Positions 26,698 through 35,565 of a stretch of DNA of 64,000 nucleotides are shown piece by piece. Where the stretch lies: the NCBI RefSeq assembly GCF_003202915.1, contig NZ_QGLP01000005.1, positions 350,721-414,720 of the forward strand, read 5' to 3'. The DNA is from Gilliamella apicola. GTDB taxonomy: Bacteria; Pseudomonadota; Gammaproteobacteria; Enterobacterales; Orbaceae. Below the pieces are notes generated by a model that was given only the letters and a program-made list of their open reading frames with translations, made no database searches and was not told the origin of the DNA. How positions within the stretch are numbered: position 1 is the first letter of the stretch; the number at the start of each line of letters is the position of its first letter. The position numbers were made by a program, and so were the translations under genes.

Positions 26698-27543
26698 ATG
26701 ATACAAAGACAAAAACAGATAGACTTTGCTCGAATAAGAAAAGCTATCGGATATTTGAGTGAAAACTATAAATCTCAACCGACACTTGAACAAGCAGCAG
26801 AGCATGTAAATTTAAGTTCTTATCATTTTCAACGTATGTTTTCTAACTGGGCGGGTGTTAGTCCTAAACAATTCCTAAGATACATCAATATAACTCATGC
26901 TAAAAAACTTCTAAAAGAAGATAAAGCTTCATTATTGGATACTACCTATGAGTTGGGATTATCAAGTACGAGCCGATTACACGATTTGTTTATTGATATT
27001 GAAGGTATGACTCCTGGAGAATATAAAAATGGCGGTGAAAACTTATCAATTAACTACAGTTTTGTTGAAAGTCCTTTTGGAAAAGCTATTGTTGCATCGA
27101 CAATAAAGGGAATTTGTTATATCGCTTTTGTTGATAATGAAGAATCATCACTTAAATTATTGAAAAACCAATATCCTAATGCTCAGTACCAAAAACACAG
27201 AGATAAGATGCAACAAAATGCAATAATTGTATTTACACAAGATTGGTCAAGACTAGATAAAATAAAGCTACATATCAAGGGTACTGATTTTCAACTTAAG
27301 GTATGGCAGGCTTTATTAACAATCCCTATGGGCAAACTCTCAACCTATAGCAACATAGCAAACAAAATAAATAATCCAAAAGCTAGCCGTGCGGTTGGAT
27401 CTGCTATTGGTGATAACCCAGTTGCATTTTTAATTCCTTGCCATAGGGTTATAAAATCAACAGGATTACTGGGGCAATATCATTGGGGTTGCGATCGGAA
27501 AGCCGCGATGATTGGTTGGGAAGGCGCTAAAACAGATGATTGA
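26698..27543 (+). CDS. AraC-type regulator fused to O6-methylguanine-DNA methyltransferase (Ada-like)
   Basis: This 281-residue protein has an AraC-type helix-turn-helix domain (residues ~10-108, with VNLSSYHFQRMFSNWAGVSP) and a C-terminal methyltransferase domain (residues ~115-278). The acceptor cysteine is Cys248 in IPCHRVIKSTG, and RAVGSAIGDNP is intact. The N-terminal zinc domain of E. coli Ada, with its Cys38 methyl-phosphotriester sensor, is missing, so it can repair O6-methylguanine but must activate differently or constitutively. CGGAG lies upstream of the ATG. It stands downstream of the AlkD-like/DUF1848 pair and completes an alkylation-repair group. Confidence 0.9.
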   Translation: MIQRQKQIDFARIRKAIGYLSENYKSQPTLEQAAEHVNLSSYHFQRMFSNWAGVSPKQFLRYINITHAKKLLKEDKASLLDTTYELGLSSTSRLHDLFIDIEGMTPGEYKNGGENLSINYSFVESPFGKAIVASTIKGICYIAFVDNEESSLKLLKNQYPNAQYQKHRDKMQQNAIIVFTQDWSRLDKIKLHIKGTDFQLKVWQALLTIPMGKLSTYSNIANKINNPKASRAVGSAIGDNPVAFLIPCHRVIKSTGLLGQYHWGCDRKAAMIGWEGAKTDD

Positions 27544-28007
27544 CTACAATAAACTAGTAATAATTAAAGCGAGCTTCATAAAGAAGAAATAACTGAGGGT
27601 TTTGCAAGCACACCCTTTTAGCGTTACAATTATTTTGAGCAGTATATAAACTAGTTGTTTGGTACTAAATTATACATTTGTTTGGCGCTAATTTAGTTAG
27701 GTCATAATTATCAACAATCTCAACTCACTTCTTTCCATTTTGATTCAGTATTACTACCTACTTTAAAACTCGTTTGTAAGACTGTTTTTTTTACAAGGTT
27801 AATTAATTACCATTGTTCTCATCTTCTTTATTTTTTTCATAACAATGATCTAATAAAACCAATATTAATTAGTGCGACCTACCCAATTTTTTACATTATT
27901 GACAACAGTCATTTGAAACTTTAGCAAGATTCGGATTGTTAACAATGCTGAATAAATTTTACTATAACTTAAAAATAAACAATCAGGTAAACACAAGGAA
28001 AGGATAA
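27544..28007. other. Intergenic DNA after the Ada-like gene
   Basis: A weak AGGGT/ACCCT hairpin lies near 27596-27626, and TTTGG-TACTAA / TTTGG-CGCTAA near 27660-27695 are a short imperfect direct repeat. I see no gene or RNA. Confidence 0.35.
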
Positions 28008-28227
28008 ATGGAAAGTGTTAAAAATAAAATTCAAAAACGTAGAAATTATAATATTTATGCAGTCATTTTTCTATTATAAAAGATAGACATGAATCTTTAA
28101 TAGAAAATAAAAATGTATGGAAGCGATCATTAAGGTACCTATCCTCTCCAGACATAGATCTAATTAAAAGCTTACTTGCATATAGATGAACACGCGATTA
28201 AAAGTAATATTGGCGATCGCAAATAAT
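28008..28227 (+). pseudogene. Small gene with frameshifts, unknown function
   Basis: ATG at 28008 follows AAGGAAAGGA, giving MESVKNKIQKRRNYNIYAVI and a stop. A second frame continues with DRHESLIENKNVWKRSLRYL and SSPDIDLIKSLLAYR, and a third with AYLHIDEHAIKSNIGDRK before a TAA at 28225-28227. The pieces read as one protein of about 75 residues broken by two indels. I do not recognise it. Confidence 0.4.
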
Positions 28228-28282
28228 ACATTTTTACTAAAATTTCTTATGGTATTTTACTAATAAATAATGGGAAGAGAAG

Positions 28283-29494
28283 ATGAACAAATTGCTAATT
28301 CATAAGATTTCTTATTCAAATTTATGCGCGCAATTCTCTGAACAAATAATAATAGCCGTGCTGCCGATTATAGCAGTGCTATCTATGAGTGCTTCAGCAG
28401 CTGAAACCGCTTTTATACAAATGATAAATACTTTGCCTTTTCTATTACTATCGATTCCGATGGGAGTAATTGCAGATAGAGTATCTAGAAAAAAATTAAT
28501 GATCATAATAGAAATAGTTCGAGCAACGGCTATATTTATATTATTTTATTTGACGTTCTCAGGGAGTCTATCAATCAATAAAATTGCATTATTCGGTTTT
28601 TTTATAGCCATGGGTACTGTTATTTACAGTGTAGCAAGTCCGGCTTTAGTGGCATCTTTTGTCATAAAAGAGCAACTTATTAATGCCAATAGATCAATAG
28701 AAATTGCCAAAAGTGTGGCTTTTACAGCTGGGCCAGCTTTAGGTGGTATTCTTGCTAGTTATTTATCTGGCGGGTTAGCGTTCATCTTGGCTTTTTCGCT
28801 CTCAATAGTAAGCGCTGTTTTTCTAATATGTTTACCTAAAGAGCCACTTATAGAAAAATCTGGAAGAAATATTATTCAAGAACTTTGTGATGGTTTGATT
28901 TTTTTAATAAAAAATAAATATCTTATGCCAATAACCATAACTGCCTTTGTGTTTAATCTATCACAATACTTGCTATTATCTATTTTTGCTTATTATGTTA
29001 TCAATAATCTATACTTTACTTCTTTTGAAGTTGGAGCTTCATTAAGTTTAATTGGTTTAGGAATGTTAATAGGATCATTTTTATACAAAATTATATCTAA
29101 AAAAATTAATTTTGGTTTTCAACTGTCTTTAGGGCCTATATCTGCTTTTATGGCTTCAATTTTGATATTCTTAACTCTTATTTATTCTGCCAAAATATTA
29201 GTTTTTGTCGCTTTCTTCTTTTTTGGATTTGGACCTATTATATGGACTATATCAACAGTATCATTAAGACAGCTAGTCACGCCTAGTAATATGATAGCTA
29301 AAGTATCGTCGGTGATCATGACTGTTACTTTTGGGGCTCGGCCTTTGGGGGCAGCCATAGGAGTGTACATAAGTGCAAATTTTGGTGTGAAAAGTTGTAT
29401 TCTTGCAGTGTTAATCGGTTTTTTAATTCAATTAATCATAATTCTTTTTTCAAAACCAGCCAAATTAAAAAATTTATCGGATGCTGAAGAATAA
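28283..29494 (+). CDS. MFS transporter of the EntS-like type
   Basis: This 403-residue protein has 12 membrane helices and the MFS loop motif GVIADRVSRKK (residues ~61-71) between helices 2 and 3, with SVASPALVASFVIKEQLINA (a segment typical of the EntS/MFS_3 group). Such proteins export siderophores or drugs. The substrate cannot be inferred. The ATG follows GGGAAGAGAAG. It is flanked by gene wrecks and is not in an operon. Its base composition is typical of this window. Confidence 0.8.
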   Translation: MNKLLIHKISYSNLCAQFSEQIIIAVLPIIAVLSMSASAAETAFIQMINTLPFLLLSIPMGVIADRVSRKKLMIIIEIVRATAIFILFYLTFSGSLSINKIALFGFFIAMGTVIYSVASPALVASFVIKEQLINANRSIEIAKSVAFTAGPALGGILASYLSGGLAFILAFSLSIVSAVFLICLPKEPLIEKSGRNIIQELCDGLIFLIKNKYLMPITITAFVFNLSQYLLLSIFAYYVINNLYFTSFEVGASLSLIGLGMLIGSFLYKIISKKINFGFQLSLGPISAFMASILIFLTLIYSAKILVFVAFFFFGFGPIIWTISTVSLRQLVTPSNMIAKVSSVIMTVTFGARPLGAAIGVYISANFGVKSCILAVLIGFLIQLIIILFSKPAKLKNLSDAEE

Positions 29495-29526
29495 AAATAA
29501 TATCAGTTAAATAACAATATTATAAA

Positions 29527-29561
29527 GGTGAGCACTATCTAATATTTTGGCTAGGCTCACC
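29527..29561 (+). terminator. Hairpin after the MFS gene
   Basis: GGTGAGC and GCTCACC form a 7-bp stem around a 21-base loop, 33 bp after the stop. There is no T-run, so this is weak evidence for termination. Confidence 0.35.
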
Positions 29562-29843
29562 ATTCTGCCTTTAGATTTAATTATATCCTTAGGACTCAAG
29601 TCATCAATCGAAATATAAGGCTACCTATTACTTAAATTATCCCATCAACTTGATTAATATTTTTTCTCAAACTTAGCCATTAAAGTTATCGATACTTCAG
29701 TTAGAACTTCTTGCCCACTGTAACCTTATTTTAGGTATTGTTCTATTTAGTCTTGGATGAAAACTAACGTAAACTATAAAGTGAAATATGTCCTTATTAA
29801 CTTAATCGATAAGTACTTTTTTGCAAGTAGTTCAGGGTGTGTT
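29562..29843. other. Intergenic DNA before the degenerate HPP copy
   Basis: I see no coding signal or RNA here. It may be the eroded end of the duplicated HPP/TetR segment. Confidence 0.35.
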
Positions 29844-30212
29844 TTAATTAGGTTTATCAATATTTTCAAAGACAATAGCAGTACCTGTTGCGAGCAAAGT
29901 ATCTTTAATTGTGCCAGCAACTGCTAATGTGACAATAATGGTAGTACAACCAAATAGTTTAAGAAAATTAATCCAACGAAAGCGACAATTAAATGAAAAA
30001 GATAACATTTCTGGGTGAGCTAATTGTGACAGGGATACTGCAAATAAAATTACACAATTTGCTCCAAAAGGTGGCATCATAAATGGTGTAATTTATAAAA
30101 TGATTAAAACCATTAAAAAAACAGAACCAAAACTGCCAACTAAACTTTGTAATAATTCACTATTTTTTGATTTTGTTGGCAACTTTTCCTTGCTGAAAAG
30201 AATTGATTTCAT
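29844..30212 (-). pseudogene. HPP-family membrane protein, degenerate second copy
   Basis: From ATG at 30212 the frame opens with MKSILFSKEKLPTKSKNSEL and LQSLVGS, near-identical to the intact copy at 23787-24320. It then meets TAA in the region equal to HLTGYTYIM, resumes with MMPPFGANCVILFAVSLSQL, and shifts frame after AHPEMLSF. The HPP motif and the last two membrane segments are gone. The copy lies divergent from the intact TetR gene, mirroring the intact HPP / dead TetR arrangement at 24 kb. Confidence 0.8.
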
Positions 30213-30256
30213 TATTCTTTATTATACTAAATGAGTGAAAGTATGGGTGTAAACCT

Positions 30257-30282
30257 AAAAATGACCAACTATGTTCATTTTT
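30257..30282. promoter_or_regulatory. Second TetR-type operator palindrome
   Basis: AAAAATGACCA-ACTA-TGTTCATTTTT is the same 26-bp element as at 24365-24390 with one mismatched arm base, located 45 bp upstream of the intact TetR start. It fits autoregulation. Confidence 0.6.
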
Positions 30283-30327
30283 GTATTAGTACAAATTTGT
30301 TCATATATCAAACACTTTGGATCAAAA

Positions 30328-30885
30328 ATGAAAAAAACCTCTAAATTAATAGCTGATACCGCTGAGCAACTCTTTTATCAAAAAGGATTTGGCAATGTCG
30401 GGGTTGATGAAATTAGAGATCAATCGGGTTGTTCTAAAACAACGTTATATAAATATTTTGGTAATAAAGATAATTTAATTTTTGAAATATTGAAAATAAG
30501 GGATTTACGCTTTAGACAAAAACTTACTGAAACAATTGCTAATCTTGATCATTATGAGTCAATTATACAAATATTCAAATGGCATCTCGATTGGTTTAAT
30601 CAAGTCGATTTTAATGGCTGCTTATTTGTAAGAGCAAAAGAAGAAATTCATGACGATCAGGCCGTACAACAAATGGTGATTGAACATAAAGAATTTATCC
30701 GAAAACTGATTTATAACCAGCTGCCTCAAAGCCCACAACAGACAATTTTAACCAACCAATTAATGGTGATATTAGAGGGATTAATCAATATCAGCGTTGT
30801 TTATAAAGAAAATAAATCACTTTATAATGAACTGATTAATAATAATCTTGATTTAGTTTTAAAAATATTATCACAGCAGGACTGA
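30328..30885 (+). CDS. TetR-family transcriptional regulator
   Basis: This regulator of 185 residues has an N-terminal TetR helix-turn-helix (residues ~5-55: TAEQLFYQKGFGNVGVDEIR, then CSKTTLYKYFGNKDNLIFEI). The C-terminal ligand domain shows no specific family mark, and TetR_C_27-like regulators have similar lengths. I start it at ATG 30328; the open frame to 30271 runs through the operator and is not supported. Its natural target is probably the HPP gene, of which only the copy at 23787 is intact, so it would act in trans over about 6 kb. Confidence 0.85.
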   Translation: MKKTSKLIADTAEQLFYQKGFGNVGVDEIRDQSGCSKTTLYKYFGNKDNLIFEILKIRDLRFRQKLTETIANLDHYESIIQIFKWHLDWFNQVDFNGCLFVRAKEEIHDDQAVQQMVIEHKEFIRKLIYNQLPQSPQQTILTNQLMVILEGLINISVVYKENKSLYNELINNNLDLVLKILSQQD

Positions 30886-31027
30886 ATTTTATTGATAAAT
30901 AATCACTATTACATTTAGTTTGTTAATGCATATTTAATGCTAAAATATAAGCCATTAGTTAAACTGCTTAGTTCCATCATATAAAGTAATTATTCTAATC
31001 ATCTATTTAATACTCCAAGGAGTCATT

Positions 31028-31387
31028 ATGAAAAGGGAAACGTTATTAAACTATGCCAAAAAGCAATTTCATGCAGAACCTAATTATCTTTGGAACAATT
31101 TTCCTAGGTATGCTGTATTACGGCATCACGATGATGGAGATAAGTGGTTTGCTATTGTGATGAATGTGCCTGGTACAAAATTAGGTCTCAAAGATGATAA
31201 AGAAGTGGATATATTAAATGTCAAACTCAGACCAGAATATATTGGATCGTTAAGAAAAAAAGAAGGTATTTTGCCAGCTTATCATATGAATAAAGAACAT
31301 TGGATTAGTATTGTTCTTTCTGGACCACTAACCGATAAAGAAATATTTGATTTTCTGACTGAAAGTTATAATTTAACTTCTCGTTAA
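31028..31387 (+). CDS. MmcQ/YjbR-family protein
   Basis: This 119-residue protein matches the YjbR/MmcQ double-stranded-DNA-binding-like fold in MKRETLLNYAKKQFHAEPNY, KWFAIVMNVPGTKLGL and the ending GILPAYHMNKEHWISIVLSG. The family is widely distributed and its role uncertain. The start is set by AAGGAG upstream. It is not in an evident operon. Confidence 0.85.
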   Translation: MKRETLLNYAKKQFHAEPNYLWNNFPRYAVLRHHDDGDKWFAIVMNVPGTKLGLKDDKEVDILNVKLRPEYIGSLRKKEGILPAYHMNKEHWISIVLSGPLTDKEIFDFLTESYNLTSR

Positions 31388-31452
31388 CAACTGCATCATT
31401 AACCTAATATAGAGATATAATACTCATTTTTATTAATAAAATGGTATGTTTT

Positions 31453-31819
31453 ATGACGAATAAAGAACTAATTAAACAATTTTATCAGCACGTATTTATT
31501 AAACGGTGAAATTGATAAAATCCCTGAATATGTTATCGAAGATTATATCCAACACAACCCTAAAGTTGAAACAGGTCGCGAAGCTTTTATTAATTTTTTC
31601 AGAGGTTTCCTTCAATTAAAACCAAAATTTGAAATTATTAATATGTGTAGTGAAGGCGATATGGTTTATCTATTTCATAAATGCACCCTCGCTGATGGCA
31701 GTGTAAATAAAGTATGTGATATTTTCCGCGTTGAAAATCATAAAATAGTCGAACATTGGGACGTAATTGAAAGAGGTGTAGAAAAAATTCAATCTATTAA
31801 TAAAAATGGAATTTTTTAA
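31453..31819 (+). pseudogene. NTF2/SnoaL-like protein, frameshifted
   Basis: ATG at 31453 gives MTNKELIKQFYQHVFI and then the frame is lost in an ATTAAACGG run. The other frame continues with LNGEIDKIPEYVIEDYIQHN, PKVETGREAFINFFRGFL and CDIFRVENHKIVEHWDVIER to a TAA at 31817-31819. The pieces add to a SnoaL-like (nuclear-transport-factor-2 fold) protein of about 121 residues. One small indel near 31503 accounts for the damage, so a sequencing error remains possible. Confidence 0.75.
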
Positions 31820-32032
31820 TAATTTTAATTAGGTTTTATAAAGATAGTAATTTACAGTTATTAACATCAATCATATAAATCTATAAAAAATTATTTTTAG
31901 CATATTTTTTTATAGATTTTGAATTTTCTTCTAGTTATTTCATTAAAGATGATGTTTAAAACTATCATTTAAAAATTTATGCAACTAACAAGATAAAATT
32001 TGAGTGATATGATTACATTTAGATTAAATATA

Positions 32033-32060
32033 AAAGAGAACTCGTTTTGAGTTCTCTTTT
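32033..32060. terminator. Bidirectional terminator
   Basis: AAAAGAGAACTC and GAGTTCTCTTTT make a perfect stem around a GTTTT loop. It stands 34 bp after the flavoenzyme stop (minus strand) and has T-runs in both directions. Confidence 0.85.
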
Positions 32061-32093
32061 AATCATTTATTGTGAAATAAACAAGTTGAAAAA

Positions 32094-34133
32094 CTAAATA
32101 GCATAATTAACATCTACACCACGAATATTATGTGCTCGGCTTCTTTCTATAGATTGAATTGCAGCGATGACATCACGGCCTTCTCGCATTCCATCAATTA
32201 ATTTTCTTGCTTGTTTGCAATCACCAATTTGTTGGAATTGATAGTGGTTTTTATCTGCATGTTGTCGGAATTGTTCAGTAAATTCTGACACAGGGGTTAA
32301 ACCTAAGCAGACAAAACCATAGTCGAAATCGAGCTCTTCAATTTGACCATTTCGAGAAACAATAAAGCGGTCTTCTTTAACTTCTTGTAATGTAGTTTCT
32401 AACATTACGTTGACGTGATTATCATCAATCATTCTCATCATTGATAAACGGCCAATCATATCTAAATCTTTTGCTAATGCCGACTGCATTTCAACAATAG
32501 TGGTGCTTTTAGCTTTATTTTCAGAGAAATATTCAACCACATCTAAACCGACAGCTCCGCCACCGATTACAACAATTTTTTTATTAGGAATATCAGTAAA
32601 GTATTCGAAATTATCCATCAGATCAAAAATTGAGAAGACGTTGCGATTCTCTTTTGCTAACTGTTCATGTAATCCTTTAATAGGAGGTAATAGAGCCTTA
32701 GCACCTGTGGCTGCGACAACCAGATCAGGGTGATGACTTGCTACCATCTCTGGTGTTGCTTTTGTATTTAAATGGATTGTGACATTGTCTAATTTGTTGA
32801 TACGGTTGATCAAAAATTTTGGTAGATCCGCTATACGTCGTTTATAAGGAAAACGTGAAATAATGGATGATAATCCACCAAGAAATGGTTTTTCTTCATA
32901 TAGGGTTACGTTACAACCAACTTCGGCTGCGGTGGCTGCAGCTTCAAGCCCAGCAGTCCCTCCACCTATTACGACAACATTAAGTGGTTCAGTTATTTGA
33001 TAGCGTTTATAATCTTCATAACTGATAATATCAGGATTTACTGTGCAGCGTATTGGTTTAGATTTGGCAATTCGATGATCTGCACACCCGATATTACATG
33101 ATATACAACGTCTTAATGTATCAATTTCGTTATTTTTAACTTTTTCAACCCAATAAGGTTCTGCAATTAATCCTCGCCCCATTACAACAAAATCGGAAAC
33201 ACCGTTTGCTATCGTATCAGCAATAATTTTTGGATCACGGAAATTTCCTGAGGCAATGGTTGGTTTGTTGAATTTGTCTTTCACTGCTTTCGCCATATAT
33301 GATCGCCAACCATCGGGTAAGTTCATCTGATCGATTTGCATGAATAAAGTGTCATTTTGAGCCGCTGATACATCAAAAATATCAACGCCTTCGTTTAAAT
33401 ATTCTAGAATTTCTAGCGTATCTTCTAAGCTATTGCCACCTTCAATAAAGTCATCAGCACTAAAACGCAACATTATTAGAAAATTTGGTCCAACATGTTT
33501 GCGAATTTCGTCAATGACCATGCGAACTATTCGCGCACGGTTTTCAACGCTCCCACCAAATTCGTCAGTACGTTTGTTAAATATTGGAGATAAGAATTGA
33601 CTAAGTAAGTAGGAGTGTCCTGCATGAATTTCGACAGCATCAAATCCTGCTCGTTGTACTCTTGATGCGGCTAATCCATATTGTTTCACAACATAATATA
33701 TTTCATCAACTGACATAGGTCTTGGAGCATTGCCACCCGTTTTTGATGGAATATTTGATGCAGAAATAGGCTGCAAGCCATTCAGTCGTCCAAAATAAGC
33801 AGATGCACCTGCATGATTAATTTGTACAGCGACAGTGGCACCATGTTTATGCATACGTTCTGTGAATTTAAATAATCCAGGTATATACTGGTCATTATCA
33901 ATCCGTAGTTGTGTTGTCCCATTAGTTCCATATGGGTAATCAATACAGACGTTTTCAAGAATAATTAATCCAGTTCCACCCTTAGCTCGTTGTTCATAAT
34001 ACTGTATGTGGTCATCAACAAATTCACCACTTAAGGTTGCAAAGTTAGTTCCAATCGGCGGCATTACAATTCGATTTTTAATCGTGGTGCGTTTAATTGT
34101 GATAGGTTGAAAAATTGAAGAGAAATCGCTCAT
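32094..34133 (-). CDS. Enoate-reductase-like FMN/FAD/4Fe-4S flavoenzyme (old yellow enzyme family, FadH/BaiCD type)
   Basis: This 679-residue protein has an N-terminal old-yellow-enzyme barrel (residues ~5-330) with EIHAGHSYLLSQFLSP and RTDEFGGSVENRARI. A cluster motif CISCNIGC plus a fourth Cys 11 residues on (about residues 344-363) binds a 4Fe-4S cluster as in FadH. The C-terminal part has two nucleotide-binding folds, NVVVIGGGTAGLEAA and KKIVVIGGGAVGLDV. Such enzymes reduce the double bond of alpha,beta-unsaturated carboxylates or CoA esters with NAD(P)H. It belongs to the shikimate/quinate cluster; shikimate is itself an unsaturated cyclic acid. The gene has its own 5' untranslated region after a terminator. 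Confidence 0.85.
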   Translation of the reverse strand: MSDFSSIFQPITIKRTTIKNRIVMPPIGTNFATLSGEFVDDHIQYYEQRAKGGTGLIILENVCIDYPYGTNGTTQLRIDNDQYIPGLFKFTERMHKHGATVAVQINHAGASAYFGRLNGLQPISASNIPSKTGGNAPRPMSVDEIYYVVKQYGLAASRVQRAGFDAVEIHAGHSYLLSQFLSPIFNKRTDEFGGSVENRARIVRMVIDEIRKHVGPNFLIMLRFSADDFIEGGNSLEDTLEILEYLNEGVDIFDVSAAQNDTLFMQIDQMNLPDGWRSYMAKAVKDKFNKPTIASGNFRDPKIIADTIANGVSDFVVMGRGLIAEPYWVEKVKNNEIDTLRRCISCNIGCADHRIAKSKPIRCTVNPDIISYEDYKRYQITEPLNVVVIGGGTAGLEAAATAAEVGCNVTLYEEKPFLGGLSSIISRFPYKRRIADLPKFLINRINKLDNVTIHLNTKATPEMVASHHPDLVVAATGAKALLPPIKGLHEQLAKENRNVFSIFDLMDNFEYFTDIPNKKIVVIGGGAVGLDVVEYFSENKAKSTTIVEMQSALAKDLDMIGRLSMMRMIDDNHVNVMLETTLQEVKEDRFIVSRNGQIEELDFDYGFVCLGLTPVSEFTEQFRQHADKNHYQFQQIGDCKQARKLIDGMREGRDVIAAIQSIERSRAHNIRGVDVNYAI

Positions 34134-34153
34134 GTTACTCCCTCATACCATCA

Positions 34154-34171
34154 CACAACTCTGAAGTTGTG
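34154..34171 (-). promoter_or_regulatory. Hairpin in the 5' leader of the flavoenzyme gene
   Basis: CACAACT and AGTTGTG form a 7-bp stem with a CTGA/TCAG loop, ending about 21 bases before the ATG and next to the GGGAG ribosome-binding site. It could stabilise the mRNA or affect translation. Confidence 0.4.
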
Positions 34172-34506
34172 CTACTTTTAAATTTTAAATTGATATTCGA
34201 TTAACTCTATTATACACAATTTATCAATAAATATATTCTTTATTTTTCAATTAATTTATATATTTCTTCTATAGATGAATTAAAAATAGAGTTATTATTT
34301 ATCAAATGGTTATGAGTTTTTGGTTCTATTTTAGTAACAAAATTAGCTTAATTTATCTGTTGATCAATGAATTAAAAATTTTCAATACAACAAGTTACAA
34401 TCATTATTGAATGATCACATGCAAATGTGATTCAAACAAAATTCAGTTTATTTTTTATTGAATTTATAAATATTTTTTATATTTTTTATTTATTTTTTAA
34501 ATAGAA
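34172..34506. other. AT-rich spacer between the SDR and flavoenzyme genes
   Basis: Very AT-rich (long T/A runs), with TTCTATAGATGAA near 34267. I find no gene; this space probably contains a promoter for the flavoenzyme gene, given the terminator just before it. Confidence 0.35.
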
Positions 34507-34529
34507 AACACCACTCTTTAAGTGGTGTT
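34507..34529 (-). terminator. Terminator downstream of the SDR gene
   Basis: AACACCACT and AGTGGTGTT form a 9-bp stem with a 5-base loop. On the minus strand TTTTCTATTT follows. It may end or attenuate the ydiB-aroD-SDR transcript before the flavoenzyme gene. Confidence 0.7.
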
Positions 34530-34580
34530 ATGGTAGAAATTGATCTTATTAAGGTTAGATAATGAGATAATTGCGGGCGT

Positions 34581-35420
34581 TTAGCTTTTATTCGCTTGAC
34601 GTGAATTAATAGCAAATTGACGGCGCCCACCAGGTCTTGGCACTAAGTCACCTAACATGATTTCATAACCGCCATCGACAACTAATTCAGTACCATTAGA
34701 ATAATCCGAACGTTTGCTGGCTAAATATAAAACAGCATTTGCAATATCAATTGTTTCACCAATACGACGACTGGCAATCATTCGTGTACGGCCTTCTTCT
34801 ACTTCTTTATCTTCATAGAATTTTTTTGACAATGGAGTTTTAACAAAACATGGGCAAACAGCGTTAGAACGAATGCCAAATTGTCCCCATTCGGCAGCAA
34901 TTTGTTTTGATAACATGGAAATAGCAGCTTTCGTCGGGCTATATGCGCCACTATAGGTTTCTGGCGTATGTGAAGCTACGGTTGAAATATGCACCATACG
35001 ACCAGATTTTTGTTCGATCATCATACGACCAAAACGTTGAGACATAAGGAAGTAACCAGTCATGTTGACATCAATAGTTAATTGCCATTCATCAAGCGGT
35101 AAATCTTCCAACGGACAGAATTTTAAAATAGCAGCAGTATTAACCAATACATCACACCGGCCGAACTGTTGCTTAACTAAAGCAACGGCATTATCCACAC
35201 TTTTTTCATCAGTAGTATTACAAGCCAAACCTATGGCTTTGATGCCGTATTCTTTGGCTAATTCAGAGGCAAAATCTTGGCATTTGGTTTCATTAAGATC
35301 GATCAGTACTAAATTTGCTTTTTGTTTAGCAAATTCCCGGCAAATTTCAGCCCCCATACCACCGACCGCACCAGTGATGACGCAGACATCACCCTCTAAA
35401 CCTAACCAATTATTATTCAT
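34581..35420 (-). CDS. Short-chain dehydrogenase/reductase
   Basis: This 279-residue classical SDR has the cofactor motif TGAVGGMG (residues ~17-24), an Asp at the end of beta-2 (VLIDLNE) that favours NAD(H), NTAAIL, the catalytic Ser in ISTVAS and YSPTKAAIS (Tyr-x-x-x-Lys). It is the fourth gene of the shikimate/quinate operon. A polyol or ring-hydroxyl oxidation on quinate, shikimate or their reduced forms is likely, but the substrate is not readable. The last ~25 residues extend beyond the usual SDR end. Confidence 0.85.
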   Translation of the reverse strand: MNNNWLGLEGDVCVITGAVGGMGAEICREFAKQKANLVLIDLNETKCQDFASELAKEYGIKAIGLACNTTDEKSVDNAVALVKQQFGRCDVLVNTAAILKFCPLEDLPLDEWQLTIDVNMTGYFLMSQRFGRMMIEQKSGRMVHISTVASHTPETYSGAYSPTKAAISMLSKQIAAEWGQFGIRSNAVCPCFVKTPLSKKFYEDKEVEEGRTRMIASRRIGETIDIANAVLYLASKRSDYSNGTELVVDGGYEIMLGDLVPRPGGRRQFAINSRQANKS

Positions 35421-35565
35421 ACAGACTCCTAATATTATCTTTATATTAATCGTCGTTATTTACGATTAATCATTTTAACTTGACGGTTTATATCTTTGAC
35501 TTGCTTCACAACAAACTTTTTAATCACTTAATCTTTTTAGATTATTTGTAAGAAAGTCATTATTT

